A stretch of 64,000 nt of DNA from Pediococcus acidilactici DSM 20284 (GCF_000146325.1 NZ_GL397067.1:912919-976918); one strand, 5' to 3'. Shown: positions 17,196 through 27,452, counted from the first letter of the stretch. Numbers and translations: made by a program. The notes: generated by a model from the sequence alone, not told the origin.

Positions 17196-19361
17196 ATGAG
17201 CTTAAAAGATCTAACCGACGTTACCTATTACGACTTAAACAATGAAATCAACATCCCCGTTGACAACCAAATTCCGCTACATAAGGATCAAGAAGCCCTT
17301 GCAGCCTTTCTAAAGGAAAACGTGCAAGCTAACACCAAGCAATTTGCAAGCCTGCGTGAACGCTTTGACTACCTCCTTGAGGAAGACTACATTGAAGCCG
17401 AACTTATGGAAAAATATTCCTTTGACTTCATTGAAAAGCTTTACGATTATTTGCGTGCACAAAATTTCCATTTCCGCTCTTTCATGGCGGCTTATAAATT
17501 CTATGCCCAATACGCTTTAAAGACTAACGATAACGAATATTACTTAGAAAACTTCGTTGACCGCGTTGCCATGAACGCCCTTTACTTTGGTGATGGCGAC
17601 GAAGAGTTAGCAATGCAAATTGCTGACGAAATTATTCACCAACGTTATCAACCAGCTACCCCTAGCTTTTTAAATGCTGGTAGAAAACATCGTGGTGAAC
17701 TAGTCTCTTGCTTTTTAATTCAGGCCAATGACGACATGAACTCGATTGGCCGGACGATTAACTCTGCCCTGCAACTTTCCAAATTAGGCGGCGGGGTCGG
17801 AATTAACCTCACTAACCTGCGGGAAGCTGGCGCGCCAATTAAAGGAATCGAAGGCGCTGCAAGTGGCGTAGTTCCCGTAATGAAATTGCTTGAAGACAGT
17901 TTTTCTTACGCTAACCAACTTGGTCAACGGCAAGGAGCCGGAGTAGTTTACCTAAACGTTTTCCATCCGGACATCGTTTCCTTCCTTTCAGCTAAGAAGG
18001 AAAACGCCGACGAAAAGATTCGGGTTAAGACCCTTTCATTGGGTGTCGTAGTTCCCGATAAATTCTACGAATTGATTAAGCATGACGAAGACATGTACTT
18101 ATTCAGCCCTTACAGCGTTGAAAAAGTTTACGGTAAACCTTACGCTTACGTAGATATTACGAAGGAATACGACAACTTAGTTAACAACCCGGAAATCAAG
18201 AAATACAAAGTTAAAGCGCGGAATATCGAAAATGAAATTTCGAAGCTCCAACAAGAATCTGGCTACCCTTACGTGGTGAACGTGGATACTGCCAACCGGG
18301 AAAACCCAATTTACGGTAAGATCGTAATGAGTAACCTCTGTTCAGAGATTATGCAGGTTCAAACTCCTTCCGTAATTGACAACAAACAAAACTACACGGA
18401 GTTAGGAACCGACATTAGTTGTAACTTAGGTTCTACAAACATTGTTAACATGATGGCAACTCCGCACTTTGGTAAATCGGTAGAAACCATGGTTCGGGCG
18501 TTGACCTTCGTAACCGACCACTCCGATATTGATGTGGTGCCGTCCATCCAACACGGAAACGCCCTTGCCCACACGATTGGGCTTGGCGCAATGGGCTTAC
18601 ACGGTTACTTAGCAAAGAACCACCTCTACTATGGCGAACCTGATTCCGTTGAATTCACCAGTGTTTACTTCATGTTGCTTAACTACTGGACGCTCCGGGC
18701 TTCCAACAAGATTGCTAAAGAACGCGGACAAGTTTTCCACAACTTTGAAAAGAGCAAGTACGCGGATGGTTCATACTTCGACAAATACCTAGCTCAAGAC
18801 TTTGGACCTAAGTCAGCGCGGGTAAAGGAACTCTTCCAAGGAATCGACATTCCGACTACCGCAGACTGGGCAGACCTAAAGCAAGCCGTTATGCAAGACG
18901 GCCTTTACCATCAAAACCGAATGGCGGTTGCCCCAACCGGTTCAATTTCTTACATTAACGACGCAACGGCTAGTTTACAGCCGATCGTTAACCGGGTCGA
19001 AGAACGCCAAGAAAAGAAAATTGGAAAAATTTACTATCCAGCCCCATATTTGTCCAATGATACGTTAAAATATTATCAGTCGGCCTATGATATTGACATG
19101 CGCAAAGTTGTTGATATTTACGCCGCTGCGCAACAACACGTGGATCAAGGAATGAGCATGACCTTCTTCATGCGCTCAACCATTCCAGACGGGATTTACG
19201 ACTGGAAGAATGGTCGAACAAACAAAATGACGACTCGCGATTTAAATATCCTGCGCAATTACGCACACCACGAAGGGATCAAGTCAATTTACTACATTCG
19301 GACCTTCACGGATAATGATGGCGAAGTCGGCGTTAACCAATGTGAAAGCTGCTCAATTTAA
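17196..19361 (+). CDS. nrdE: Class Ib ribonucleoside-diphosphate reductase alpha subunit
   Basis: NrdE reduces ribonucleoside diphosphates to deoxy forms with a radical from NrdF. The 721-residue length is typical. Visible are the N-terminal region without an ATP cone (class Ib), PATPSFLNAGRKHRGELVSCF with an active-site cysteine, NLCSEIMQ with the cysteine of the NLC-E motif, and the C-terminal redox tail CESCSI. RBS AAGGAG. It follows nrdH by 92 bases and precedes nrdF by 18. nrdI, which supplies the oxidant for the Mn cofactor, is not in the window. Confidence 0.96.
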   Translation: MSLKDLTDVTYYDLNNEINIPVDNQIPLHKDQEALAAFLKENVQANTKQFASLRERFDYLLEEDYIEAELMEKYSFDFIEKLYDYLRAQNFHFRSFMAAYKFYAQYALKTNDNEYYLENFVDRVAMNALYFGDGDEELAMQIADEIIHQRYQPATPSFLNAGRKHRGELVSCFLIQANDDMNSIGRTINSALQLSKLGGGVGINLTNLREAGAPIKGIEGAASGVVPVMKLLEDSFSYANQLGQRQGAGVVYLNVFHPDIVSFLSAKKENADEKIRVKTLSLGVVVPDKFYELIKHDEDMYLFSPYSVEKVYGKPYAYVDITKEYDNLVNNPEIKKYKVKARNIENEISKLQQESGYPYVVNVDTANRENPIYGKIVMSNLCSEIMQVQTPSVIDNKQNYTELGTDISCNLGSTNIVNMMATPHFGKSVETMVRALTFVTDHSDIDVVPSIQHGNALAHTIGLGAMGLHGYLAKNHLYYGEPDSVEFTSVYFMLLNYWTLRASNKIAKERGQVFHNFEKSKYADGSYFDKYLAQDFGPKSARVKELFQGIDIPTTADWADLKQAVMQDGLYHQNRMAVAPTGSISYINDATASLQPIVNRVEERQEKKIGKIYYPAPYLSNDTLKYYQSAYDIDMRKVVDIYAAAQQHVDQGMSMTFFMRSTIPDGIYDWKNGRTNKMTTRDLNILRNYAHHEGIKSIYYIRTFTDNDGEVGVNQCESCSI

Positions 19362-19379
19362 CGATGGAGGATTTGTATA

Positions 19380-20333
19380 ATGGCAAATTATGAAGCAATC
19401 AACTGGAACGCAATTTCGGATCAGATTGATAAAGCAACTTGGGAAAAGCTAACCGAACAATTTTGGTTAGACACCCGAATTCCAATTTCTAACGATCTTA
19501 GTGATTGGCGTGAACTTGATGAGGACCATCAATGGGTGGTTGGACACGTTTTTGGGGGCTTGACTCTCCTCGATACCTTACAATCACAAGACGGGATGGC
19601 AGCCTTACGTAAGGACGTTCGGACACCGCACGAAACTGCCGTTTTGAATAACATTCAATTCATGGAATCTGTCCATGCTAAAAGTTATTCATCAATCTTT
19701 GAAACGTTGAATACTCCTACAGAAATTGATGAAATTTTTGAATGGAGTGACTCTGAAGAGTTCCTCCAAAACAAAACTAAGTTTATTTATGACTTATATC
19801 ATGATGATGGTCACCCATTGAAAAAAAAGATTTCCAGCGTGTTCCTCGAAACGTTCTTGTTCTACTCTGGCTTCTTCACCCCACTCTATTACCTGGGGCA
19901 TAACAAGCTAAACAACGTTGCTGAAATCATTAAATTAATCCTTCGTGATGAATCTGTGCACGGAACTTACATTGGTTACAAGTTCCAATTAGGAATGAAA
20001 GACCTTGGCGAAAACGAACAACAAGAACTTAAGGATTGGATGTATAACTTCTTATACGACCTTTACGCTAACGAAGAAAAATACGTTCATAAAGTTTACG
20101 ATCAAGTTGGTTGGACGGAAGAAGTGTTAACCTTCACCCGTTACAATGCTAACAAGGCATTGATGAACTTGGGTCAAGATCCGCTCTTCCCTGATACGGA
20201 AGCTGACGTTAACCCAATCGTCATGAACGGAATTTCTACCGGAACGTCTAATCACGACTTCTTCTCTCAAGTTGGAAATGGCTACCGTCTAGGTAACGTA
20301 GAACCAATGAGCGACGAAGACTATGAAATCTAG
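19380..20333 (+). CDS. nrdF: Class Ib ribonucleoside-diphosphate reductase beta subunit
   Basis: NrdF holds the dimetal-tyrosyl radical cofactor (Mn or Fe). The 317-residue ferritin-like protein has metal-ligand regions FMESVHAKSYSSIFE and RDESVHGTYIGYKFQ. RBS GGAGG lies 6 bases before the ATG. It ends with a strong terminator. It pairs with the adjacent NrdE. Confidence 0.95.
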   Translation: MANYEAINWNAISDQIDKATWEKLTEQFWLDTRIPISNDLSDWRELDEDHQWVVGHVFGGLTLLDTLQSQDGMAALRKDVRTPHETAVLNNIQFMESVHAKSYSSIFETLNTPTEIDEIFEWSDSEEFLQNKTKFIYDLYHDDGHPLKKKISSVFLETFLFYSGFFTPLYYLGHNKLNNVAEIIKLILRDESVHGTYIGYKFQLGMKDLGENEQQELKDWMYNFLYDLYANEEKYVHKVYDQVGWTEEVLTFTRYNANKALMNLGQDPLFPDTEADVNPIVMNGISTGTSNHDFFSQVGNGYRLGNVEPMSDEDYEI

Positions 20334-20373
20334 TTAACTAATTTACTGAAATTTGAATAATCCCTAAAAATTA

Positions 20374-20411
20374 ACAGCGCTCAGGATGAAGATCCTGGGC
20401 GCTGTTTTTGT
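20374..20411 (+). terminator. Terminator of nrdHEF
   Basis: ACAGCGCTCAGGAT and ATCCTGGGCGCTGT form a long stem with a short loop, followed by T5. Confidence 0.92.
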
Positions 20412-20625
20412 TCTATAAAATCCATTGTCTTTCTCTCTACCTTAACCTCCCTTTTAACATCGCTAACAAGGCCTTACCACAGTACGTTTGGAAGTTTACT
20501 TATATAATGCTCCAATTGCTCTTACGTCCTTTAAAGTACATATGTGGGAACACGAATTTCCATGTACCCACAAAAGTACCACATTAATATCCACCATATC
20601 CCGTTTATCCCGATTATGAAAACAC
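20412..20625. other. Intergenic stretch between convergent nrdF and rplL, no gene seen
   Basis: No gene is supported. It contains a TGTGGG...CCCACA inverted repeat (about 20547-20575) and a lone TATAAT-like box near 20502 without a matching -35. Both flanking units end in terminators pointing inward. Confidence 0.4.
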
Positions 20626-20671
20626 AAAAAAACCACCTATATTCCGGAATAACCGGGATAAGGTGGTTTTT
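20626..20671 (-). terminator. Terminator of the rplJL unit
   Basis: AAAACCACCT and AGGTGGTTTT pair around an inner region that also pairs (CCGGTTATTCCGG), with a T-run on the minus strand. It lies just after rplL. Confidence 0.88.
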
Positions 20672-20684
20672 GTAGAAATTAAGC

Positions 20685-21050
20685 TTACTTAACTTCTACT
20701 GTAGCACCAGCTTCTTCAAGCTTAGCCTTCATGTCGTTTGCTTCGTCTTCGGAAAGGTCTTCCTTGATAACTGTAGGAGCGTTATCAACCATGTCCTTAG
20801 CGTCCTTCAAGCCAGCACCTGTGATTTCACGAACTGCCTTGATAACCTTGATCTTAGCTGATCCAGCGCCAGTAAGTTCAACGTTGAATGATGTCTTAGC
20901 TTCTGCAGCACCGCCAGCAGCACCTGCAGCAGCAACTGGAGCAGCAGCTGAAACACCGAATTCGTCTTCGATTGCTTTAACAAGATCGTTTAAGTCAGAA
21001 ATTGAAGCACCTTTTAAGTCTTCAATAAATTGGTCTTTATCTAATGCCAT
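20685..21050 (-). CDS. rplL: 50S ribosomal protein L7/L12
   Basis: The stalk protein that recruits GTPase factors. It has 121 residues from ATG 21050 ([12 protein letters not shown]); GGAGGA lies 7 bases upstream. The N-terminal dimer domain is followed by an Ala/Gly hinge ([17 protein letters not shown]) and the C-terminal domain with [20 protein letters not shown]. It is second in rplJ-rplL and under the L10 leader. Confidence 0.97.
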   Translation of the reverse strand: MALDKDQFIEDLKGASISDLNDLVKAIEDEFGVSAAAPVAAAGAAGGAAEAKTSFNVELTGAGSAKIKVIKAVREITGAGLKDAKDMVDNAPTVIKEDLSEDEANDMKAKLEEAGATVEVK

Positions 21051-21095
21051 TTTTGTTTCCTCCAATATTAATTGTAATTAAATGTAATGTAATGA

Positions 21096-21602
21096 TTATG
21101 CAGCGTCTTCTTCAGACTTCTTATCAGCAACAGCCTTAAGAGCGTATGCAACGTCACGTACTGGTGACATAAATTCATTAGCAAGCATTGCAAGCAAGTC
21201 TTCACGACTAGGCATTGTAGCGAAGGTATTGATTGTATCAATATCAGCCACTTTACCTTCGATAACCCCACCCTTGATGGAAAGGTTGTCGTTGCTGTCA
21301 GCAAATTGCTTCAAAATTTTAGCAGGGGCAACGGCATCTTCAGCAGAAAATGCAACGGCTGAAGGACCAACGAAAATATCATCCATACCTTCAAAACCTG
21401 CTTGTTCAGCAGCGCGAGTCAAAATCTTGTTTTTGATCACGCGGAACTTGATTCCAGAATCACGAAGTTGTTTACGTAAGTCAGTTACTTCAGCAACTGT
21501 TAAACCACGTGAATCAACAACGATTGCGGAAACAGCGTTCTTCATTTCTTCTGCAACTTCATCAACGATTGCAGCTTTCTTTGCGATAGCTTCTTTACTC
21601 AA
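21096..21602 (-). CDS. rplJ: 50S ribosomal protein L10
   Basis: L10 anchors the L7/L12 stalk and represses its own operon by binding the leader. The 168-residue protein has [21 protein letters not shown] and the C-terminal L12-binding helices. The start is TTG at 21602 (TTG AGT AAA), with AGGAGG 9-10 bases upstream; no ATG fits the family N-terminus. An uncommon start codon in such a strongly expressed gene is notable. Confidence 0.95.
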   Translation of the reverse strand: MSKEAIAKKAAIVDEVAEEMKNAVSAIVVDSRGLTVAEVTDLRKQLRDSGIKFRVIKNKILTRAAEQAGFEGMDDIFVGPSAVAFSAEDAVAPAKILKQFADSNDNLSIKGGVIEGKVADIDTINTFATMPSREDLLAMLANEFMSPVRDVAYALKAVADKKSEEDAA

Positions 21603-21611
21603 TGTGTTTCA

Positions 21612-21760
21612 CCTCCTGGAGATTTGTTTGAACTATAAAAAAATCCGTGACTCAAAGACTCTGAGACACGAATTAATTCATACGTTCCTCGGCAGGCAAT
21701 ATATTAAGGCCAAAGCAAGGCCACCTGAGTCTTAGGTAAATTATTCAGTTATAATTCACT
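21612..21760 (-). ncRNA. L10 leader with attenuator
   Basis: The untranslated leader has features of the ribosomal protein L10 leader: ACCTAAGACTCAGGTGGCC and the conserved TTGCCTGCCGAGGAACG. It ends in a hairpin (CGTGTCTCA / TGAGTCACG, 21646-21670) followed by T7 that can act as attenuator. By family knowledge, L10(L12)4 binds this leader to repress rplJL. Confidence 0.88.
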
Positions 21761-21766
21761 CTTGAT

Positions 21767-21795
21767 AATATATCACAGACCGAAGAACTAATCAA
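21767..21795 (-). promoter_or_regulatory. Promoter of rplJL
   Basis: On the minus strand TTGATT (21795-21790) and TATATT (21772-21767) are separated by 17 bases, starting just after the rplA stop codon. Transcription would start near 21760. Confidence 0.75.
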
Positions 21796-21801
21796 GAGAA
21801 T

Positions 21802-22491
21802 TTAGAATTGAGTAAAGTCAACCTTAACTCCTGGTCCAAACGTTGATGCAACTGAAACGTTTTGGATGTAAGCACCCTTAACAGATGCTGGACGTAAACG
21901 AACAATTGTATCGTTGATTGTTTGTAAGTTACCAAGTAATTGGTCAGCTTCGAATGAAACCTTACCAATTGGCATATGAACGTTACCGTCGCGGTCGGTA
22001 CGGTATGTAACCTTACCAGACTTAGAATCAGCAACTGCTTTTTCAACGTCCATTGTAACTGTACCAGTCTTAGGGTTAGGCATTAAGTTCTTAGGTCCTA
22101 AGATCCGTCCTAAACGACCTACTTGGCCCATCATGTCTGGAGTTGCAATGGCAACGTCAAAGTCTAACCAACCGTCTTGGATGCGTTGAACTAAGTCATC
22201 GTCACCAACGACGTCTGCACCAGCTGCCTTAGCTGCGTCAGCCTTAGCACCCTTAGCAAATACAACTACGGTTTGTTCTTTACCAGTACCGTTTGGTAAA
22301 ACAACGGCACCACGTAATTGTTGGTCAGCTTGCTTTGTGTCAACGTTCAACTTGTAAACTACTTCAACAGTAGCGTCGAACTTTGCAAAATCAATTTTCT
22401 TAACTAATTCAAGAGCTTCTTTTGGTGCGTATGCTTTAAGCGAATCTACTTGCTTTGCAGCTTCTTGAAACTTTTTACCTTTTTTAGCCAT
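21802..22491 (-). CDS. rplA: 50S ribosomal protein L1
   Basis: L1 forms the mobile stalk near the E site. The 229-residue protein starts [17 protein letters not shown] and contains [21 protein letters not shown], the RNA-binding family signature, and the C-terminal [20 protein letters not shown]. It follows rplK after 91 bases in the usual order. RBS AGGAGG. Confidence 0.97.
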   Translation of the reverse strand: MAKKGKKFQEAAKQVDSLKAYAPKEALELVKKIDFAKFDATVEVVYKLNVDTKQADQQLRGAVVLPNGTGKEQTVVVFAKGAKADAAKAAGADVVGDDDLVQRIQDGWLDFDVAIATPDMMGQVGRLGRILGPKNLMPNPKTGTVTMDVEKAVADSKSGKVTYRTDRDGNVHMPIGKVSFEADQLLGNLQTINDTIVRLRPASVKGAYIQNVSVASTFGPGVKVDFTQF

Positions 22492-22582
22492 CTGTGTGTT
22501 TTCCTCCTAGCAAATGTGGTTATAGCGGATTTTCCTCCCACTTTGATACATCTACTTTAGTAGAGTATCCGACAGTTTCGTA

Positions 22583-23008
22583 TTAGCCTTCGACTTCGAA
22601 GCCCATGCTACGAGCTGTACCTTCGATCATGCGCATAGCAGCTTCAACGTCTGCAGCGTTTAGATCTTGCATTTTTGTTTCAGCGATTTCCTTAACTTGT
22701 GCAGAAGTAACCTTAGCTACTTTCTTTGTGTTAGGTTCGCCGGAACCATGTTCTACACCAGCAGCCTTCTTTAATAGAACTGAAGCAGGTGGTGTCTTTG
22801 TAATGAAGTCGAATGAACGGTCTTCATAAACGGTAATCACAACTGGAATTAACATACCAGCTTGGTCAGCTGTACGTGCGTTAAAGTCCTTTGTGAATCC
22901 CATGATGTTAATACCTGCTTGTCCAAGAGCTGGTCCAACTGGTGGAGCTGGAGTTGCTTTTCCTGCAGGAATTTGCAATTTAACAATATTTGCTACTTTC
23001 TTTGCCAC
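22583..23008 (-). CDS. rplK: 50S ribosomal protein L11
   Basis: L11 sits at the GTPase centre. The 141-residue protein contains [28 protein letters not shown] and the C-terminal rRNA-binding domain with [12 protein letters not shown]. The start is GTG with AAGGAGG upstream. It opens the rplKA unit, which has its own promoter. Confidence 0.97.
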   Translation of the reverse strand: MAKKVANIVKLQIPAGKATPAPPVGPALGQAGINIMGFTKDFNARTADQAGMLIPVVITVYEDRSFDFITKTPPASVLLKKAAGVEHGSGEPNTKKVAKVTSAQVKEIAETKMQDLNAADVEAAMRMIEGTARSMGFEVEG

Positions 23009-23099
23009 GAGACGTACCTCCTTAAAATAAGTCCGTGTGTGGTCACGATGAAGATTTATATTTCTTCTCCCACATTAAGTATGCAAGGCATACTACGAT

Positions 23100-23128
23100 A
23101 TATTACCATAGACCAAAAAAATTATCAA
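23100..23128 (-). promoter_or_regulatory. Promoter of rplKA
   Basis: On the minus strand TTGATA (23128-23123) and TAATAT (23105-23100) are separated by 17 bases. An inverted repeat AGTATGC/GCATACT lies at 23083-23099, just downstream. Confidence 0.75.
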
Positions 23129-23136
23129 ACTAGAAA

Positions 23137-23682
23137 TTAATCAATTTTGTCGATTTGGTCGATATCTAATTCGGTGCTGGTTTCCCGACCAAACATGTCA
23201 ATGTTAACCTTCAGTTTCATGTTGTTGTGGTCGATTTCGGTAATTTTACCAGTCAAACCTTCAAATGCTCCGTCAACGATGGTAACTAGTTCGCCGACTT
23301 CTACGTTAATATCCGCGTGACGAGCAGTCATTCCCAAACGGCGAAGCACCCGATCAACTTCTTCAGGTAACAGCGGCGTTGGCTTACTTCCGGAACCATG
23401 AGAACCGATGAACCCGGTTACGCCCGGTGTATTCCGTACCACGTACCAGGAATCATCAGTCATCACCATTTCCACCAATACGTAGCCCGGAAATTCGTTT
23501 TTCTTAACCGTTTTTTCCTTACCGTTCTTGGTTTCAATCTCTTCTTCTTCCGGTACGACTACCCGAAAAATGTAGTCTTCCATTCCCATGGACTTTGCCC
23601 GAGAATCTAAGTTATTTTTAACTTTATTTTCGTAACCAGAGTAAGTATGTAAAACGTACCATTTCTTTTCTTCAGATTCCAA
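23137..23682 (-). CDS. nusG: Transcription antitermination factor NusG
   Basis: NusG binds RNA polymerase and links it to pausing, termination and translation. The protein has 181 residues when read from TTG 23682 (ESEEKKWYVLHTYSGYE), which has GGAG 9 bases upstream; the longer frame from 23745 has no family support. The NGN domain is followed by a KOW domain (EVGELVTIVDGAFEGLTGKI). It lies downstream of secE and rpmG, as in most firmicutes. Confidence 0.95.
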   Translation of the reverse strand: MESEEKKWYVLHTYSGYENKVKNNLDSRAKSMGMEDYIFRVVVPEEEEIETKNGKEKTVKKNEFPGYVLVEMVMTDDSWYVVRNTPGVTGFIGSHGSGSKPTPLLPEEVDRVLRRLGMTARHADINVEVGELVTIVDGAFEGLTGKITEIDHNNMKLKVNIDMFGRETSTELDIDQIDKID

Positions 23683-23775
23683 AATTAGCGCTCCTTTTCC
23701 AAAATAAAAAAACTCCGTAGACACGAAGTTTTTACCAACAATCAAATTATAACAAAATTATCTCCATAAAGCCAT

Positions 23776-23946
23776 TTAGATAAACAACTTTAAGAATAAT
23801 TGAATCAACCAGTCTACCAGTGCCAAGAAGGCCACAAAGAACAATGACGTGGAAACTACCGTTGCCGAATCATGTCTTAACTGCCGAAAATTAGGCCAGT
23901 CAACTTCCTTCATTTCTTGTCCAATGCTTTTTAAAAACCGAAACAT
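23776..23946 (-). CDS. secE: Preprotein translocase subunit SecE
   Basis: Too short for most gene finders: 56 residues, MFRFLKSIGQEMKEVDWPNF followed by one transmembrane helix (about residues 29-52). It contains the amphipathic KEVDWPNF-type motif that defines SecE, the essential clamp of the SecYE channel. The RBS region GAGGCGGG precedes the ATG. It sits between rpmG (12 bases upstream) and nusG, the conserved order. Confidence 0.93.
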   Translation of the reverse strand: MFRFLKSIGQEMKEVDWPNFRQLRHDSATVVSTSLFFVAFLALVDWLIQLFLKLFI

Positions 23947-23958
23947 ATGTCCCGCCTC

Positions 23959-24108
23959 CTATCTGGTTTCACTGTGAAGGGTGTGCTTATTGCAACGTTT
24001 GCAATATTTTTTAACTTCTAAACGTTCCGTACGTTGTGGATTCGCAACAATTGTGTAATTTCGCGATCCGCAAACCGTACATGCTAAAGCAATCTTTTTC
24101 TGGGACAT
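23959..24108 (-). CDS. rpmG: 50S ribosomal protein L33
   Basis: A 49-residue protein beginning [19 protein letters not shown], with a second cysteine pair in [10 protein letters not shown]. The four cysteines (C-x2-C ... C-x2-C) mark the zinc-binding form of L33, as opposed to the cysteine-free, zinc-independent paralogue. RBS AGGAGGGG. It is directly upstream of secE. Confidence 0.93.
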   Translation of the reverse strand: MSQKKIALACTVCGSRNYTIVANPQRTERLEVKKYCKRCNKHTLHSETR

Positions 24109-24161
24109 AAAACCCCTCCTTATCGTCACTCAACTTTAGCATGCTCTTTTCTGAATGTCAA

Positions 24162-24743
24162 TTAGCGGTGTTCGTATAATTGGCGACTTAACTTTTGTTT
24201 ACACCTAAGTAACGCGTTTTGAATTTTAGCAACGTCGTATCCCAGCCGTTCTGCAATCTGATCCGGCCGTAGCCCTTGAAAAAGCAATACCGAAACTTCC
24301 TTTTCAAATGGTGACAACAACGTTTCGTACTCCGCATACGTTTCTTTAACCATCAACTGGTTCTGCGGAGTAATCCGGGAAACCTGTTGTCCTAAGACCT
24401 CGGCTTCTTCTTTCAACTCTTCTAACGACTGCGCGGCAAAGCCCGCCTTTCGTTTATACGCCATTTCAAAACGTAAAATACTAAAAATGCGGTTGCGGAA
24501 ATTATTTTTGAAAAAAGCTCCCAACGTAATTTTTAAATCCGCATCGTAATTAACCACCGAGTTAAAAAAGACGATCCGGCCTTCTTGCATCCAATCATCC
24601 CAATCGAAACTTCGGATGGTGTACTTTTGACGCATCTTTTTGATAATTGGGTGATACTTGTTAAACAATCGTTCAAAATTGTGCGTGTCATCTGCCTTGA
24701 CCTCCGCAATAATTTTGGCTTCATCTAAATCAACTTGTTGCAC
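24162..24743 (-). CDS. Sigma-70 family factor, SigH/ComX-like
   Basis: A small alternative sigma factor of 193 residues from GTG 24743 (AAAGGAGAGG lies 6 bases upstream; a GTG at 24773 has no RBS). Region 2 contains FNKYHPIIKKMRQKY...DWDDWMQEGRIVFF, and region 4 has LSPFEKEVSVLLFQGLRPDQIAERLGYDVAKIQNALLRCKQKL. Its place next to rpmG-secE-nusG matches sigH in Bacillus and ComX-like factors in lactobacilli, which can switch on DNA-uptake genes. The targets are not visible here. Confidence 0.88.
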   Translation of the reverse strand: MQQVDLDEAKIIAEVKADDTHNFERLFNKYHPIIKKMRQKYTIRSFDWDDWMQEGRIVFFNSVVNYDADLKITLGAFFKNNFRNRIFSILRFEMAYKRKAGFAAQSLEELKEEAEVLGQQVSRITPQNQLMVKETYAEYETLLSPFEKEVSVLLFQGLRPDQIAERLGYDVAKIQNALLRCKQKLSRQLYEHR

Positions 24744-24833
24744 TATAACCTCTCCTTTTTTGTAATCGCTCACTTTTACGGAAAGTTATGCTACCAAGCC
24801 TTTTCTGAACTACCAACCGGTTTTTTTGGGTTA

Positions 24834-24870
24834 AAAAAACGAATAACCGACTTTTCAGTCAATTATTCGT
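24834..24870 (-). terminator. Terminator after rlmB
   Basis: On the minus strand ACGAATAATTGACT and AGTCGGTTATTCGT pair around a GAAA loop, followed by T7. Confidence 0.92.
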
Positions 24871-24879
24871 TAATTAGTT

Positions 24880-25635
24880 TTATAACGGATGACGGGAGCT
24901 GTACCCCTGATAAATCAGTAAACCAGCAGCAACACTCGCGTTTAAACTTTGAATGTCACCCACCATGGGGATGGTTAACATCTCGTCAACATTTTCTTTG
25001 GTAAGTCGCGCCATTCCCTTACCTTCGTTACCGATGATTAAGCCAACTGGGCCGGTAGCGTCCCAACGCCGGTAGTCGGTTCCTGCCATATCAGTGCCAA
25101 AGATCCATAAACCACGATCCTTTAATTCTTTCAAAGTGTTCACTAAGTTATTAACTTGCACTACGGGCACCCGTTCGATGGCCCCGGCCGAGGTTTTGGC
25201 AACCGTGCTGGTCAAACCTACCGCCCGCCGTTTCGGGATAATTACCCCATGAACTCCGGCAGCATCTGCCGTCCGTAAAATCGAACCAAGGTTATGCGGA
25301 TCTTCAATTCCATCTAAAATCACCACAAACGGCGCTTCGTTACGAGACTCCGCTAATTCAAAAACTTGCTCTAAGGAAGCATATTCAAAGGATGCTACCG
25401 CCAAAACTACTCCTTGATGATTTTGCCCGTTAGCTAGCGTATCCAATTTAGATTTAGAAACCCGTTGAATCACCAGCCCCTGCTTCTTAGCCTTTGCAAT
25501 AATTTGGCCGATACTTTCCGATTTTAAGCCTTCTTGAATGAAAACCTTATTGATCGAATGGCCGCTTTTTAAGCTAGCCATCGCCGGATGCCGGCCGATT
25601 ACGAAGTCCGGTTGTTGTTTGTTTTCGTTATTCAA
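24880..25635 (-). CDS. rlmB: 23S rRNA (guanosine2251-2'-O)-methyltransferase RlmB
   Basis: A SPOUT-class ribose methyltransferase, 251 residues. An N-terminal substrate-binding domain ([15 protein letters not shown]) is followed by the knot motifs [33 protein letters not shown] and [14 protein letters not shown]. The start is TTG, inside the end of mrnC (8-base overlap). It is co-transcribed with cysS and mrnC, the standard firmicute arrangement. Confidence 0.93.
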   Translation of the reverse strand: MNNENKQQPDFVIGRHPAMASLKSGHSINKVFIQEGLKSESIGQIIAKAKKQGLVIQRVSKSKLDTLANGQNHQGVVLAVASFEYASLEQVFELAESRNEAPFVVILDGIEDPHNLGSILRTADAAGVHGVIIPKRRAVGLTSTVAKTSAGAIERVPVVQVNNLVNTLKELKDRGLWIFGTDMAGTDYRRWDATGPVGLIIGNEGKGMARLTKENVDEMLTIPMVGDIQSLNASVAAGLLIYQGYSSRHPL

Positions 25636-26041
25636 TACGTAATTTTCCTTCCTCTACTTTATCAATACACCACTGTGCAAATTCGTCTAGGCGTTCAGTT
25701 TGGTTGGTTAAGGATAAATAACCAACGATTGCTTCAAATCCAGTCGAAATCCGATACGTTAAAACGGAAGTGTTTTTAGCCGAAGTGTGGCTTTTAGCGT
25801 TACGACCCTTCTTAAAGGCTTCCCATTCCGCTTCCGTGAGAAAATCATCTTCTTGCATTGCGTCAATTAACGCCGCTTGGGCCTTTGCTGACACGTAGCG
25901 GGTTGCCACGTGGTGTAAGCGGTTCGGTTTGGTCATGCCCTCTTCAATCAAATGTCTTCTAATGTAAACTTCATATTCCGCATCCCCTAAATAAGCAAGG
26001 GCGATTCCGTTAATTGCTTGATAATTAATCTCTTTACTCAT
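25628..26041 (-). CDS. mrnC: Mini-ribonuclease III
   Basis: MrnC trims the ends of 23S rRNA precursor and consists of an RNase III catalytic domain without a dsRNA-binding domain. The 137-residue protein contains [22 protein letters not shown] with the catalytic Asp/Glu region, and [16 protein letters not shown]. Its ATG overlaps the cysS stop (ATGAGTAA). Confidence 0.93.
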   Translation of the reverse strand: MSKEINYQAINGIALAYLGDAEYEVYIRRHLIEEGMTKPNRLHHVATRYVSAKAQAALIDAMQEDDFLTEAEWEAFKKGRNAKSHTSAKNTSVLTYRISTGFEAIVGYLSLTNQTERLDEFAQWCIDKVEEGKLRIE

Positions 26042-27452
26042 CTTTTTTTCTCCAACGCGTTCCTTGAGGGGTATCTTCTAGAATAATCCCCATTTCTTTT
26101 AATTGATCCCGCAAACGGTCGCTAGTTTCAAAATCGCGCGCAGCCCGGGCTGCGTCACGCTGCTTAACGAGCGCTTCAATTTTTTCGTCAGCTGGGGCTT
26201 CCGTTGCGGTTGCTAATTCAATACCAAAAATTGCTGCCATTTCCGCAAATTGTTTTGCTAAGCGGGCAATTTGTTCATGATTTACCGTTGCTTGTTCGCT
26301 ATAAACGTTAATTAAGCGGGCAAATTCGTAAACTACCGTAATCCCATTTTGGGCGTTAAAATCGTCGTCCATGGCCGCCACAAAGTCAGCTTGCAACGCT
26401 GCGGCTTGTTGATCAACTGCTGGATCAGCAGCTCCATTAGCAGTTTGGAGGCGATAATTTAAATTAACGTAGGCGTTTTGCAACTTTTCCAAGTTGTTTT
26501 TCGCGTCTTGCAGGCTGGTTTCAGTATATTGAATTGGCTTGCGATATTGGGTGGTCGACATTAAGAACCGCAAAACTTGCGGGTTAACTTGCTTAATTAA
26601 GTCGTGCACCGTGACAAAGTTGCCGAGGGACTTACTCATCTTTTCATTATCGTCGCCCACGGTCACAAACCCGTTATGCATCCAGTACCGGGCAAATTGC
26701 ACGCCGGTCCGGGCTTCACTTTGAGCAATTTCATTTTCGTGGTGCGGAAATTGTAAATCTTCGCCGCCCCCGTGGATATCAAAGGTGTCGCCTAAATACT
26801 TCGTTGACATGACCGAGCACTCAATATGCCAGCCGGGACGGCCCTTCCCCCACGGAGCTTTCCAAGCAATTTCGCCAGGTTTAGCAGCCTTCCACAACGC
26901 AAAGTCAATCGGATCTTCTTTTTGCATCGTTTCTTCGTCGTTAATGTGTTGGCTGGCACCCTGTTCTAGTTCATCGATATTTTGGTGGGAAAGTGCGCCG
27001 TAGTTTTTAAAGCGCCGGGCCCGGTAATACACGTTGCCCTCTACAACGTAGGCGTAGTCTTTTTCAATGAGGTCCGCCACAAAGGCAATGATGTCCGTAA
27101 TGTTTTCAGTTGCCCGTGGATTTACGGTCGCTGGTTCCACGTTCAGGGCCTGAACGTCTTCCTTAAATGCCGCAATGTAGCGTTCCGCTAGTTCCGGAAC
27201 CGTGATGTTTTCGGCTTGAGCCGCCTTAATCATTTTATCGTCGACGTCGGTAAAGTTAGACACAAATCGAACCTGGTAACCGCGGTATTCTAGGTAACGG
27301 CGAATGGTATCAAACGCAATTACGCTGCGGGCATTTCCAATGTGAATGTAGTTGTACACGGTTGGTCCACATACGTACATGGAGACCTGCTGATCAACTA
27401 AAGGTTTAAAAACTTCCTTTGAACGAGTCATCGTGTTATATAGTTTAATCAT
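26034..27452 (-). CDS. cysS: Cysteinyl-tRNA synthetase
   Basis: A class I synthetase of 472 residues. Motifs are the HIGH-equivalent [14 protein letters not shown], zinc ligands [10 protein letters not shown] and WHIECSVMS, and [21 protein letters not shown]. It overlaps mrnC by 8 bases. No T-box leader is visible in the 156 bases upstream, which instead hold the gltX terminator. Confidence 0.96.
   Translation of the reverse strand: MIKLYNTMTRSKEVFKPLVDQQVSMYVCGPTVYNYIHIGNARSVIAFDTIRRYLEYRGYQVRFVSNFTDVDDKMIKAAQAENITVPELAERYIAAFKEDVQALNVEPATVNPRATENITDIIAFVADLIEKDYAYVVEGNVYYRARRFKNYGALSHQNIDELEQGASQHINDEETMQKEDPIDFALWKAAKPGEIAWKAPWGKGRPGWHIECSVMSTKYLGDTFDIHGGGEDLQFPHHENEIAQSEARTGVQFARYWMHNGFVTVGDDNEKMSKSLGNFVTVHDLIKQVNPQVLRFLMSTTQYRKPIQYTETSLQDAKNNLEKLQNAYVNLNYRLQTANGAADPAVDQQAAALQADFVAAMDDDFNAQNGITVVYEFARLINVYSEQATVNHEQIARLAKQFAEMAAIFGIELATATEAPADEKIEALVKQRDAARAARDFETSDRLRDQLKEMGIILEDTPQGTRWRKKDE

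Noticed and set aside
20490-20510. Plus-strand promoter with TATAAT between nrdF and rplL
   Set aside because: No acceptable -35 at 16-18 bases and no plus-strand gene downstream.
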